From contig NZ_JADFBX010000001.1 of assembly GCF_015223055.1 (NCBI RefSeq), positions 558,001 through 622,000 of the forward strand: a DNA stretch of 64,000 bases, written 5' to 3'. Shown piece by piece: positions 8,794 through 18,068 of the stretch (position 1 is its first letter; each line of letters begins with the position of its first letter). The translations under genes were made by a program, and so were the position numbers. Below the pieces are notes generated by a model. It was not told the origin of the DNA. It worked only from the letters and a program-made list of their open reading frames with translations, and made no database searches. Source of the stretch: Pedobacter sp. MC2016-24. GTDB taxonomy: Bacteria; Bacteroidota; Bacteroidia; Sphingobacteriales; Sphingobacteriaceae.

Positions 8794-10341
8794 TTAATAT
8801 TTATAAACGAGATCGACAATTTTACTAAAGCCAGAGACTACATTGGTATAAGAACCAATTGCTCCATTGGCATTGATGGCGAAATAATAAACTTTGCCGG
8901 CGCTTCCATTCCAGGTGGCAACTGCTAGTCTCGGTCCTTTTTTATCATAATATCCTTTAGTGTACTTAATCGCTGTGATGTTTTCGCCAATAGGAAAGGA
9001 ATAAGTTTCTACAACGGCATTAGAACTTGTTTCATAACGTGAAAGAATATTTGCATTGCCATAATAGATATGTGGAGTGGTAGTAGATCCGGCAGCAGCA
9101 CTATAATTTAAAATACCAGGAGCATTCATTAGGGTTTTCCCCAAAGTTATTGTAGGAGCTGTAGCACTGTTTTTTGTTTTATACCGGAGCAAATAAGCCT
9201 GGTTATCTACGCTTTTCATGATGGCGTTATAATCGTTAACGACATCAGCCGAGTCCTGAAACAGCATGGTCATGCCCACATCATTCATATCAAATACACT
9301 GCTTACACCAGAGGTGCTACCTGACGGAAAAACTTCCAGCGTTCCTGCTACAGGTGTCGGGTTGTATGCCTGAATCCGATAAAACCGTTTCGAAGTATTG
9401 TCATAAACTATGGCCGGATAGGTTTCTCCACCTACAACATAGGGCGCAAGTGAATAATTTTGATTTCCCTGTGGGTTTAGCGCGACATCACCCCATTTTT
9501 TAACTCCTGGAAATCCGCCGACCAGGTTGGAATGGAGCTTGCCATTGTTAATGGCAATACCAAGGGCGGCACTTCTTACTCCACTATAAGTATATTGACT
9601 TGTCCAGGTCATTACGGTAGGGTTTTGTATGGCAGGCGCGCTAAAAAATAGAAATCCGTAATCAAACTTCTTCACCATAGTTAGATAATTATATTCCTGG
9701 CTCCCATTGTCAGCTAAAATATACAGACGCTTACCCGTAGTAGAAATATCGTCAGTAACTGGAAACGGTGTGATTTCTAGCTTTCGTGGACCCGTTATTG
9801 CAGCCGTATTCCGATCTGTATAAATACCGTGCTCAGCAGTAAAGTCTGTAAACACAAATGACAGATCGCCTTTTCCTGCTTTATCTTCCAACACTAGCCA
9901 TCCGGTACCATATTTATTCCCGATGAGCACACTGTAGTTTAAATAGGAAGTCACTCCTGTGGTTTTATCCTTTACACCAAGCCTAACGATATAAGGTTCT
10001 CCTAAAATAAAAGGATCTCCTTTTACCAAATATTTAAGTTCATAATCCTTTGAGATCTCGATCCTTGGAGCGGCTAGGCTTACCGCGCCATTGTTATTGT
10101 AAACAATCCAGGTAAATTCTAATTGGCTGATGTTACTGCTTAAACTTTGAGATAACGTTGGTTTTAATTTCAAGGAATCTCCTTGAAATACCACGAATTG
10201 TGATGCCGCTTTGGCATCCGTTATATCAATCTTATTGGTTGGCGCAAGGTCTTTATTGCTGTGATCCTTATAGCAACTGCCAAAGAAAAATAAAGACAGC
10301 ATAAAGAAAACGCTGGATAAATTGTTATTTTTAAAATTCAT
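8794..10341 (-). CDS. PKD-like family surface lipoprotein
   Basis: A 515-residue lipoprotein with a lipobox (LFFFGSC, Cys23). The N-terminal 150 residues look like an immunoglobulin/PKD-type domain (the 'PKD-like family' found beside SusCD pairs), and the remainder is rich in beta strands with many Gly/Tyr/Asn, compatible with a propeller-like ligand-binding domain. It probably sits on the cell surface as an accessory binding protein of the SusC/SusD transporter, like SusE/SusF in the starch system. It lies between the DUF4843 gene (31 bp upstream) and the tlpA-like gene (34 bp downstream). No catalytic motif is seen. Assignment to the PKD-like family rests on neighbourhood plus N-terminal features. 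Confidence 0.78.
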   Translation of the reverse strand: MNFKNNNLSSVFFMLSLFFFGSCYKDHSNKDLAPTNKIDITDAKAASQFVVFQGDSLKLKPTLSQSLSSNISQLEFTWIVYNNNGAVSLAAPRIEISKDYELKYLVKGDPFILGEPYIVRLGVKDKTTGVTSYLNYSVLIGNKYGTGWLVLEDKAGKGDLSFVFTDFTAEHGIYTDRNTAAITGPRKLEITPFPVTDDISTTGKRLYILADNGSQEYNYLTMVKKFDYGFLFFSAPAIQNPTVMTWTSQYTYSGVRSAALGIAINNGKLHSNLVGGFPGVKKWGDVALNPQGNQNYSLAPYVVGGETYPAIVYDNTSKRFYRIQAYNPTPVAGTLEVFPSGSTSGVSSVFDMNDVGMTMLFQDSADVVNDYNAIMKSVDNQAYLLRYKTKNSATAPTITLGKTLMNAPGILNYSAAAGSTTTPHIYYGNANILSRYETSSNAVVETYSFPIGENITAIKYTKGYYDKKGPRLAVATWNGSAGKVYYFAINANGAIGSYTNVVSGFSKIVDLVYKY

Positions 10342-10372
10342 GTGATGTATGATTAGCTAAAAAAATAATTAA

Positions 10373-11059
10373 TTAAGGAAAAAACACCTGCTGTCCATTT
10401 TCATCGATCAACGGGCCATAGGTTTGATTGTATTCCAGCAAAGCATTTCTGGCTTTTTGCGAAAGGTACCTGGAGTCTTGAGGTAATGGCGACGAATTCC
10501 AGTCTGTTTTACCTGTTGCAGTAATTAAAAACTTGAATTTAACTTCAGAATAACTGCCAAAGTAAGACACCCAGGTGGTTTCCCAGTTGGACGGTTTTTT
10601 AAGTACATCTGTCAGTGTAAATTTATAATTCAGTCGCTTTGGAAAACCAGGCTTAAAGTCTTCATTTTCGGCTACCTGTAGTACAACAACCAATGAACTA
10701 TCCTTTAATCCAGGCCTGCGATAAACATAAATCGGCACTTTGCTGCTAAATTCATTGGCTTTGATAACTGCAGTTCCAACTTTATAATGGTAACCTGCTT
10801 TGGCTGTAGTTGCAGCAGTTGGCACAAGTTTGATTTGCCTGTCTTTTGCCGACACAGATCCAATAATCCGGTAACTCACCACAATAGAATCCATCACAAC
10901 AGCTGCAGGTCTTGTTGCAAAAGTGTAATCTGTACTATCCTGATATTCCACGTAAACCAGATTGGCCTCATCAAATAACAATTCTTTATTTTTTGTGCAG
11001 GATGCAAATGCCAAAATCAGCAAGAACAACAGCACAGTCTTTTTTACGATCTTTTCCAT
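10373..11059 (-). CDS. DUF4843 domain lipoprotein
   Basis: A 228-residue lipoprotein (signal and lipobox ILAFASC, Cys21). The mature part starts with ELLFDEANLVYVEYQ and continues as an all-beta domain with SYRIIGSVSAKDRQI and a later YVYRRPGLKDSSLVV strand, the pattern of DUF4843 proteins that occur almost always directly after SusD genes. Function is unknown; a surface position and a role in binding or in stabilising the SusCD complex are inferred from the location. It begins 15 bp after the susD stop, and the PKD-like gene follows 31 bp downstream. Confidence 0.82.
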   Translation of the reverse strand: MEKIVKKTVLLFLLILAFASCTKNKELLFDEANLVYVEYQDSTDYTFATRPAAVVMDSIVVSYRIIGSVSAKDRQIKLVPTAATTAKAGYHYKVGTAVIKANEFSSKVPIYVYRRPGLKDSSLVVVLQVAENEDFKPGFPKRLNYKFTLTDVLKKPSNWETTWVSYFGSYSEVKFKFLITATGKTDWNSSPLPQDSRYLSQKARNALLEYNQTYGPLIDENGQQVFFP

Positions 11060-11074
11060 ATCCTATATTCAAGA

Positions 11075-12577
11075 TTAATTACCTACTACTGAACCAAACT
11101 CCAACTCGTCATTAGGAATTGGAAAAACATATTTTGCAGTTGTCATTGGGTTGACAATCCCATCAGGTATGGTGAGGACATTTTTACGTTTGTAATAAAA
11201 CCACAATTGTCCCTCTGCATAAAACTCCTTGCGGTATTCGAATTGAAGCTCTGTATCAAACTCAGCCTGGGTAGCCGGGGGGGCAATTTCAGGAATCAGT
11301 CTGTTCACACGTACCACATTCAAATACTTGATACCATCAGCAATGGTTGGGGCAGCCTCTGCAGCGATATAATACATTTCCGATAAACGGATCAAGGGGA
11401 TTAACCGCTGTTTGACGTTGGCTGGTGCATCACTCCAGTACTTTTTGCTGTACACTGTGGTAGAAGCAATTTCATTCCATAAACTTTTGGTTGCGCCGGG
11501 CCGGCGGATGTCGGTGCCATACCCTACCAATGAAGCCTGAAAAGCCGCGTCGAGTTTCGCACGGGTAGACCAAAGGTCGTTTGCCTCACCTGTCGTAGTC
11601 GTGTTCTTAAATACATCATCGGCCCGTACTTTCAAACTGGAAACATAAATGGAAAAAACATGCTCCGACGTAAAAGTAAGATCAGAAGCATTTACCGTAG
11701 CGTCAACATTGATATTTGCAGGGAGGATGAAATTGAATTTCTGGCTATTGATCACATCCGTAGCATATTTTAAAGCGTTTACTTTATCTCCTTTATACAG
11801 ATACAATCTGGCAAGCAATGCTTTTACAGCCCAGTAATTCATGTGATTTTGCCTAAATTGCAGGAAAAGATCCGCATTTGTGCTACCCTGGTTCAATGCA
11901 ATCTGATCAATAGTCTGGTTAACAGCCAATAAACTTTCAGCCGCTTTAAGGTCGGCCTCACAAAGCGCAAGTACCGTTCCCAAGTTTACTCTCCCCTGCG
12001 GTGTTACCGTAAAATCTTTCAGATAAGCTATAGACGGTGCCGAAGCATTCGCACCATCAGCATAGCGTTCTGAAAATAAACGCGCCAGGTCAAAATGAAC
12101 ATAAGCACGCATGGCCAGAGCCTCACCCTTGATGATATTTTTGGAAGTTTCATCAAGCACGCCCTCACTCTGATCCACATTTTTAAGGACAAAATTAGCC
12201 TGTGCAATTATTTTGTATTGATTGTTAAATACAGCACTAATGGCAGTTTGAACATCAGAATCAGAATAAGAATATCGGGCCATCTTACCAATAATATTGG
12301 TTGTCAATGCTTTATTTTCATAGCGTTGCGCCAGGATGTCCAGCATGCCATATGTCAGTTGGCCACCATAGCTGGTCAGTTCTGCAGCTTGTTGATATAT
12401 GCCAAACAGTGCATCTATATAGCCTTGTTTGGAACTGAATTGTTTCCCCTCTTTTACTTTGGTTTTAGGATCAACATCAAGCCATTTATTACAGGAGGCC
12501 AGCAACAGTAGCAAACCGAATAAATAAACCGGGAAAAGTGATTTTTTAAGTTGTGTGGTTTTTAATTTCATCTTCAT
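11075..12577 (-). CDS. SusD/RagB family nutrient-binding lipoprotein
   Basis: A 500-residue outer-membrane lipoprotein (lipobox LLLLASC, Cys29, then NKWLDVDPKTKV). Hallmarks of SusD are present: the early WLDVDP motif, TPR-like helices (ALAMRAYVHFDLARLF; WAVKALLARLYLYKGD) and the C-terminal RLSEMYYIAAEA and FEYRKEFYAEGQLWF segments. SusD proteins form the lid over the SusC barrel and capture the ligand. It starts 5 bp after susC, as is usual for this pair. The ligand is not readable; the lack of glycoside hydrolases nearby argues against a classical polysaccharide locus. Confidence 0.95.
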   Translation of the reverse strand: MKMKLKTTQLKKSLFPVYLFGLLLLLASCNKWLDVDPKTKVKEGKQFSSKQGYIDALFGIYQQAAELTSYGGQLTYGMLDILAQRYENKALTTNIIGKMARYSYSDSDVQTAISAVFNNQYKIIAQANFVLKNVDQSEGVLDETSKNIIKGEALAMRAYVHFDLARLFSERYADGANASAPSIAYLKDFTVTPQGRVNLGTVLALCEADLKAAESLLAVNQTIDQIALNQGSTNADLFLQFRQNHMNYWAVKALLARLYLYKGDKVNALKYATDVINSQKFNFILPANINVDATVNASDLTFTSEHVFSIYVSSLKVRADDVFKNTTTTGEANDLWSTRAKLDAAFQASLVGYGTDIRRPGATKSLWNEIASTTVYSKKYWSDAPANVKQRLIPLIRLSEMYYIAAEAAPTIADGIKYLNVVRVNRLIPEIAPPATQAEFDTELQFEYRKEFYAEGQLWFYYKRKNVLTIPDGIVNPMTTAKYVFPIPNDELEFGSVVGN

Positions 12578-12582
12578 CTCAA

Positions 12583-15500
12583 TTAAAAAGTAGTTTGTAA
12601 CTGTAGCGTAAAACTGTGTGCAAATGGATAATCTAGTCCTCGCTCACGTTTAATGCTGGCTAATCTGAAAAGATCACTGCCAAACAAAGTGACTTTGGTG
12701 TTTTGCAAGCCCAACTTCTTGTTAAACCGATCATTAAAGCGGTAATAAACTGAAGCACTTTCCCCAGCTATGAAGTTGTTCTTTTGAACAAATCTAGAAG
12801 TGGCGTAGGTAATTGGCGCGTTGATGTTGTTGGTATAGTTTACAATACCACGGTAAAAAGTAATGTCTCCTGGTTTTTGCCATCTCGAATCATACACCCT
12901 TCTGTCCACGTTGTACAATGCAGCATTTGCATTTTCTACACGGTCTACAAGGGTTTGATTATATGCATCTCCTCCGAAATCAAATCTGAGGTATAAGTTT
13001 AAGCCTATTCCGGCAATCTCCATATTGGTTCCGATTGTCCCTTTGATGGTTGAGGTCTTATCCCCCACAATCACCTGGTCAGCCGGATTATATACATTAG
13101 TCACACTTCCATCCCGCGAACGGAACAATTCAACGCCTGAAGCAGGATCAATACCCAAGGATTGTACTGCCCAGATGACATTGACGGACTGGCCTTCTGC
13201 ATATCTTGGCAAGGGTACTGTGGAATTGGTACTCGTAGCTTTGGCGTTTAATGCCTTGATGGTTGAGGATATTTTCTCAATTTTATTGCTTACATGAAAA
13301 GCGTTTACAAACACCGACCAATTGTTTCTGTTACTTGGATTGGCAATGATGTTGAAACGGCCATAAAGCTCATATCCTTTATTAACCACATCGCCCATAT
13401 TGTCATAGTAACCAGAAAATCCTGAAGAAGGTGCACTCGAGATAAAGGCAATACTACCCTTGGTGCGTTCGATGAAATAATTGGCACTCAAGTTGAACCG
13501 ATTGAATAAAGTAATATCCAATCCCAGATTCTGCTTTAGCGTCTTTTGCCAGGCCAATGCCGAATTTCCAAAACCCAGCAAATAAGAAGCAATCACGCCC
13601 CGATATTCTCTATCAGTATAATACTGACTGGTGGTGATTCCTTTATAACTCTCAAAACTTTGCGAACCCGTAGTCCCTATCGTGTAACGAAGTTTGGCAT
13701 CATTTACAATGGAATTTCCTTTTAAAAATTCCTCATTGGTGATATTCCAACCGGTTCCAACAGACCAGAATGGAGCATAACGCCTATCCGATCCAAATAG
13801 CGAAGAGCCATCCAAACGGTAAGTGACATCAAACAGATAGCGGTTATCGTAAGCGTAAGCGCCACGGACCAATGTTCCGAAAGAGCGGTTTAAACTTTCA
13901 CTACCAGTGGGCTTTCCATTTGCAGGATACTGATTACCCAATATCAACTGATCCAGATTGGGATTAGGAAAACCAATTACACGTACAGCTTGTGTATTGT
14001 AAGCGACTTCCCTTGCATTGAGCGTAGCAGATACAGAAACAAAATGTTTGTCGAAATTCTTATTGGCTTCCCCAGTTAAAAAGCCTTCTATAGTCTGCAA
14101 ATCGCCTGTACCCTTAGTATAAGATCCTTTTTCGAAGGTTGTTACATTGGCAAATGAACTGTGTTGAGCAGGTAAAAATATGTCAGACTCGTCATTCTGT
14201 TTGGTATAGGATAAACGACCAGTTACGCGAAGCCATTCTTTGGCTTGCCATCTGGTTTCAAAATTATTGGTAAGTCCACGGGAATTGGTTTTATCGGTCA
14301 CATTTAAAGAAGCATTGTAAAGTGGGTTTACCGGCCGGCCTGTATAACCATTTAAATTATCATAATAATCAGCATTCGTGATCCTCAACCCTGTTACCGG
14401 ATCTATAACTTCTTCCAGATATACTTTAAGTGCTCCATTAGCATCGTATGGTGACCAATACGGATTTAAACGGGTGTATTGCTGAAATGAACCATATGGA
14501 GAATTGTTGGCATTGTTAAACGTGAGAGTCAGGTCATTTCTGAATTGAAAATTTTTAAGTCTGTAGGATAAAAATGAATTACCTGTGGTTGTTTTTCGGT
14601 CGGATCCTTTCATGACACCTGTATTTTGATCATAAGTAAGGCTCAAACCATAAGTTACCGCTTCAGCGCCACCTTCAATGTATAAGTTATGCTTTTGCCC
14701 TATACCCGTCCTTAATGGCTTTGAGATCCAGTCGGTATTTACCCCCGCACTCACAGCTGCCAATCGGCTCTCCCGGATCAGATCAAGGTTATTTTGAGTG
14801 GTGTTAAAAGTATTTTTGAAAAAACCGGACCTGTCTTCCAATTCAAATTTCTCTTTAGAGTTTAGTAGATCATACCCCTTCAGATCAGGCGCTTCAACGC
14901 TTGTACTGGCATTATAGGAAAACCGAAGTTTCCCCTCTACTGGCCTCACTTGCTCAATGACAATTACGCCATTTGCCCCTCTAGAACCATAAATGGCTGT
15001 GGCTCCGGCGTCTTTCAAAATGGTTACGCTAGCGATTCTGTTCATATCCAGATCATTGATGCGCTGCAAAGTGGTTTCAAATCCGTCTAAAATAAATAGC
15101 GGTGCATTTGGTGATGCCTGGTAATTAAAAGGATCGGCCCCGCCTACCTGTCTGGTATCTACCAAGGTATTACCTCCGCGTAATACCACATCCGGCAATA
15201 CGTTTGGGTTAGATCCTGCCGAGAGATTCTCAGGAATTTGAAAAGAAGGGTCGAGCGATTTTAAAGCAGACAACACGTTGTTATTGGAAACTTTAGAAAG
15301 CTCCTCTGCATTAAAAGTTTTTGCAGCACCAGTAAAAGTTGATTTCGACTGAGCGAATATACCAGTCACCACCACGCCCTTTAAGGACTGTGGGGATTCT
15401 CCCAACCGAACTTCCAGCACAGCCCTGGTTATCGTAATTTCCTGTGTCTCATAACCAATATAACTAACTAGCAACACATGACCAATGGCAGCGCTAATCC

Positions 15501-16068
15501 TGAAATTTCCATTATTATCAGTCAGTGCTTTGGCTTTACCATTTTTCAACCTCACAGTAGCGCCAGGAATCCTGTCCTTGGTTTTGGCGTCAAATACAGT
15601 TCCCTTAATCAAAGTATCTGCAACAATGGTTTCATGGCTTGAATTGGGTGGCAAATCGCGATGTTGCTGTTCAGCATTTTTGAGGATCAGAATCCGATCA
15701 TCTACCTGTTTAAATGTCAAATTTGAACGTTGCAATAACTGTGCGATCAGATTCTCTACACTGATGGACTGTGACGTTAAGGTTAAACCCTTAATTTCTT
15801 TAACATCCGATATCCGGTAAAGAAACCGAAACTGCGTACTACGCTCTATCTTTTTGATGGCTGCAAAAAAATCATCATTGTCAAGATCAATGCTAATGTT
15901 AACATTTCTCAATGCCTGTCCTTTTACAGAAGCCGTTACGACTTGCAGAGAAATCGTGACAACTAAACCGATTAATAAGGTTACTCGCATACAGTAAATT
16001 AAAAAGGGTGTGGGTAATTTCCGGAAAATAGAATTCCCGTTTCTTGCTGCTTGTGCAGAAAAATTCAT
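12583..16068 (-). CDS. SusC/RagA family TonB-dependent receptor with STN signalling domain
   Basis: A 1161-residue outer-membrane transporter. After a long basic lead and signal segment (to about residue 51) comes an STN domain (about 53-130), which contacts an inner-membrane FecR protein; then a carboxypeptidase-regulatory-like beta domain (about 152-215, GTVFDAKTKDRIPGATV), a plug with the SusC signature DAGATAIYGSRGANGVIV, and a large barrel ending LQLQTTF with terminal Phe. The STN domain together with the adjacent sigma/FecR genes means uptake and transcription are probably coupled: a loaded receptor signals to FecR, which frees the sigma factor. A later in-frame Met at residue 27 is an alternative start, but long N-termini are common in this family. 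The susD gene follows after 5 bp. Confidence 0.95.
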   Translation of the reverse strand: MNFSAQAARNGNSIFRKLPTPFLIYCMRVTLLIGLVVTISLQVVTASVKGQALRNVNISIDLDNDDFFAAIKKIERSTQFRFLYRISDVKEIKGLTLTSQSISVENLIAQLLQRSNLTFKQVDDRILILKNAEQQHRDLPPNSSHETIVADTLIKGTVFDAKTKDRIPGATVRLKNGKAKALTDNNGNFRISAAIGHVLLVSYIGYETQEITITRAVLEVRLGESPQSLKGVVVTGIFAQSKSTFTGAAKTFNAEELSKVSNNNVLSALKSLDPSFQIPENLSAGSNPNVLPDVVLRGGNTLVDTRQVGGADPFNYQASPNAPLFILDGFETTLQRINDLDMNRIASVTILKDAGATAIYGSRGANGVIVIEQVRPVEGKLRFSYNASTSVEAPDLKGYDLLNSKEKFELEDRSGFFKNTFNTTQNNLDLIRESRLAAVSAGVNTDWISKPLRTGIGQKHNLYIEGGAEAVTYGLSLTYDQNTGVMKGSDRKTTTGNSFLSYRLKNFQFRNDLTLTFNNANNSPYGSFQQYTRLNPYWSPYDANGALKVYLEEVIDPVTGLRITNADYYDNLNGYTGRPVNPLYNASLNVTDKTNSRGLTNNFETRWQAKEWLRVTGRLSYTKQNDESDIFLPAQHSSFANVTTFEKGSYTKGTGDLQTIEGFLTGEANKNFDKHFVSVSATLNAREVAYNTQAVRVIGFPNPNLDQLILGNQYPANGKPTGSESLNRSFGTLVRGAYAYDNRYLFDVTYRLDGSSLFGSDRRYAPFWSVGTGWNITNEEFLKGNSIVNDAKLRYTIGTTGSQSFESYKGITTSQYYTDREYRGVIASYLLGFGNSALAWQKTLKQNLGLDITLFNRFNLSANYFIERTKGSIAFISSAPSSGFSGYYDNMGDVVNKGYELYGRFNIIANPSNRNNWSVFVNAFHVSNKIEKISSTIKALNAKATSTNSTVPLPRYAEGQSVNVIWAVQSLGIDPASGVELFRSRDGSVTNVYNPADQVIVGDKTSTIKGTIGTNMEIAGIGLNLYLRFDFGGDAYNQTLVDRVENANAALYNVDRRVYDSRWQKPGDITFYRGIVNYTNNINAPITYATSRFVQKNNFIAGESASVYYRFNDRFNKKLGLQNTKVTLFGSDLFRLASIKRERGLDYPFAHSFTLQLQTTF

Positions 16069-16147
16069 ACTTTAGTCTTTAATGTGATTACTAAACTTCG
16101 TCTTGGGATTACATTAGAAGGCCTGTCATTCTTAATGAGGGCCTCGT

Positions 16148-16200
16148 AGGTAAGGTAATTCAGCTAATACTCGCAATATGAACTGGTTACCTTACCTTTT
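16148..16200. promoter_or_regulatory. Tandem-repeat hairpin between fecR and susC
   Basis: GGTAAGGTAA (16149-16158, two copies of GGTAA) is the exact inverse of TTACCTTACC (16187-16196), with one more A-T pair outside, giving an 11-bp stem and a 28-base loop. On the plus strand T5 follows, but no plus-strand gene ends here. On the minus strand it lies between fecR and susC and has no T-run after it. It could be a leader structure that modulates the fecR-susC transcript or a dyad bound by a regulator; function is unproven. Confidence 0.5.
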
Positions 16201-16239
16201 TACGTTGAATTTCTCTGAATTGGGTAAAATTTCTTCATG

Positions 16240-17229
16240 TTAGTTTTGGTTTAAAGGTTCTATTGATACTTCTTTATTATTTTTAAAAGTGTATTTAGCA
16301 TTGATAAAGAGACACAAACTTTTCAGAAAAGGATCAAGGTGGTCTGTAGCTCCCAGTGAAGTGCTAAACTTCGTATGCAACAACTCTTGATCTGTAACCA
16401 CGATTTTAACTTTAAAACGTTCTTCAAGCAGTTTTTTAGCCTCTTTCAGGGATACATCATCAAAACTCATATCTTCCTGTCTGTTCCATGCCAACTCCTT
16501 ATTGGCATCTATCGACTTTACTTCAGCTGTTTTCAAAGTTTTATCGTATACCATTTGCATATTGGGCGTAAGTATTGCTAAAGCTCTATGCTTGCTTTCC
16601 ACACGAACTTTTCCTCTGATTACATTAATGGTCACAGAATTAGATTTATCGTTAGCAAGTACGTCAAAGGAGGTTCCGAGTACAGTAGTGGTCACGCCAC
16701 CTGAATGGATTATAAAGGGACGGTCAGCATCATGTTTGACATCAAAAAAAGCCTTACCGCTTAGTTTAACTTCTCTCAAATTCCCATGTTCGAAAGTATC
16801 GGAAATGGTTAGTGTACTGCCTTGACTAAGAATAACTACAGTCCCATCTGCAAGCTTCCTGAAACTGTTTTCATTTTTTACAACTGTGATCGAACTATGA
16901 TGGGCAACAGGAAATAAGTCTTCTTTTTCTGCGGTAGTTCCATCAAACTGAATGTTATAAAAAAGGAGAATTGAAATGGCGACCATAGCCGCAGCAGATG
17001 TCCAGCCCAATAAATATAACTTTCTGGTCCGCTTTTTAACGCGTTGCGTTTCTTTTTGGATTTTGCCCCAAATATCTTGCTCTGCAACGAACAAAGCATC
17101 ATCAGAGGGTCTAAAACTTGTCATCTTTAATTCATTCAAATACCAACTCTCTAACATTGTTTTCTCTTCTTCTGTACAATTGCCTTTAGCATACCGTTCA
17201 AAAAAATCCTCAGAAAAACTTTCCTTCAT
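16240..17229 (-). CDS. FecR family anti-sigma factor
   Basis: A 329-residue protein with a cytoplasmic N-terminal part (about 1-85, including FFERYAKGNCTEEEKTMLESWY), one membrane helix at about 90-107, and a periplasmic FecR domain (VKLSGKAFFDVKHDADRPFII and TTVLGTSFDVLA) followed by a C-terminal DUF4974-like segment. FecR proteins hold the ECF sigma factor inactive until the STN domain of the loaded receptor binds their periplasmic part. The partners are here the sigma gene 74 bp upstream and the STN-containing SusC 171 bp downstream. The assignment is strong from domain order and gene order. Confidence 0.93.
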   Translation of the reverse strand: MKESFSEDFFERYAKGNCTEEEKTMLESWYLNELKMTSFRPSDDALFVAEQDIWGKIQKETQRVKKRTRKLYLLGWTSAAAMVAISILLFYNIQFDGTTAEKEDLFPVAHHSSITVVKNENSFRKLADGTVVILSQGSTLTISDTFEHGNLREVKLSGKAFFDVKHDADRPFIIHSGGVTTTVLGTSFDVLANDKSNSVTINVIRGKVRVESKHRALAILTPNMQMVYDKTLKTAEVKSIDANKELAWNRQEDMSFDDVSLKEAKKLLEERFKVKIVVTDQELLHTKFSTSLGATDHLDPFLKSLCLFINAKYTFKNNKEVSIEPLNQN

Positions 17230-17303
17230 TATTTAGTTCTTTTGATACATGTCGGTTCAAAAGAACTTTGGTAGTAGACAAAATGAAGATATTTTAAAAA
17301 AAA

Positions 17304-17870
17304 TTACAAAAGAAGCCTGAGATGGTTAAGAACCTTAGGCTTTATCAGCTTTATAGCATTGTTAATCTGCTTTTTAACGGTTTTATCGGAGATATTAAGT
17401 AAATCTGCTATTTCCTTATGGGAAAGTTGATCTCTTCTACTTAATTCAAATATTTCCTTCATTTTTTGGGGTAAATTTTGAATCTCTTTTTCAATTTCCG
17501 CATTAATTTCTTTTTCGATCAATGCAGTATCAGAGCTGTAGTTGCCGGCAGATATAAATTGCTCAACAGAATCCATATAATGATCCCTAACTTTTTTACG
17601 GCTAATGTAATCGAATACTTTATACCGCACTGCTGAATACAAATAAACAGAGATGCTGACATTAATTTCCAAACTTGGACCTTTATTAAAGAATGAGATA
17701 AAAACGTCCTGAACAACATCCTTAGCTTCTTCCTCATCGTTCAAAATTTTACATGCAGCCACATATAGCAGCTGCCAGTACCGTTCGTAAATAAGTTTAA
17801 AAGCGCGGTCATTCCCCGTCTTAAATAAAGACAGAAGTTCATAGTCATTGATATCACGATCATTTATCAT
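17304..17870 (-). CDS. ECF (FecI-like) RNA polymerase sigma factor
   Basis: A 188-residue sigma-70 family protein. I use the ATG at 17870 (MINDRDINDYELLSLFKTG), the normal start for the family; an upstream GTG at 17918 would add 16 untypical residues. Region 2 includes AFKLIYERYWQLLY and the DVVQDVFISFF helix; region 4 includes MKEIFELSRRDQLSHKEIA followed by LLNISDKTVKKQI, the -35-binding helix-turn-helix. It should direct RNA polymerase to the susC promoter, and possibly its own, when FecR is triggered. The fecR gene follows in the same direction. Confidence 0.93.
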   Translation of the reverse strand: MINDRDINDYELLSLFKTGNDRAFKLIYERYWQLLYVAACKILNDEEEAKDVVQDVFISFFNKGPSLEINVSISVYLYSAVRYKVFDYISRKKVRDHYMDSVEQFISAGNYSSDTALIEKEINAEIEKEIQNLPQKMKEIFELSRRDQLSHKEIADLLNISDKTVKKQINNAIKLIKPKVLNHLRLLL

Positions 17871-18068
17871 CCGTTTACCCTCAAAGGAAGCTTCCTTTAC
17901 CAATTTAAAAACAAACACCGCAACTAAATGGCATCGATTGGTAATCCCAAACTAAATTACGGTTAAACGAACAATATATCAAATAGTAACTACATATAAA
18001 ACTGAAAGAGAGATAACTTTTAAAACCCAATAAACTTATCGATTTTTATTTTCTACTTTTACTTCAAT

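Noticed and set aside
12095..12511. 138-codon plus-strand frame within susD
   Set aside because: Antisense shadow of a strongly supported SusD gene.
17871..17918. GTG-started N-terminal extension of the ECF sigma factor
   Set aside because: The extra 16 residues do not resemble sigma region 1/2, and the internal ATG at 17870 gives the usual N-terminus.
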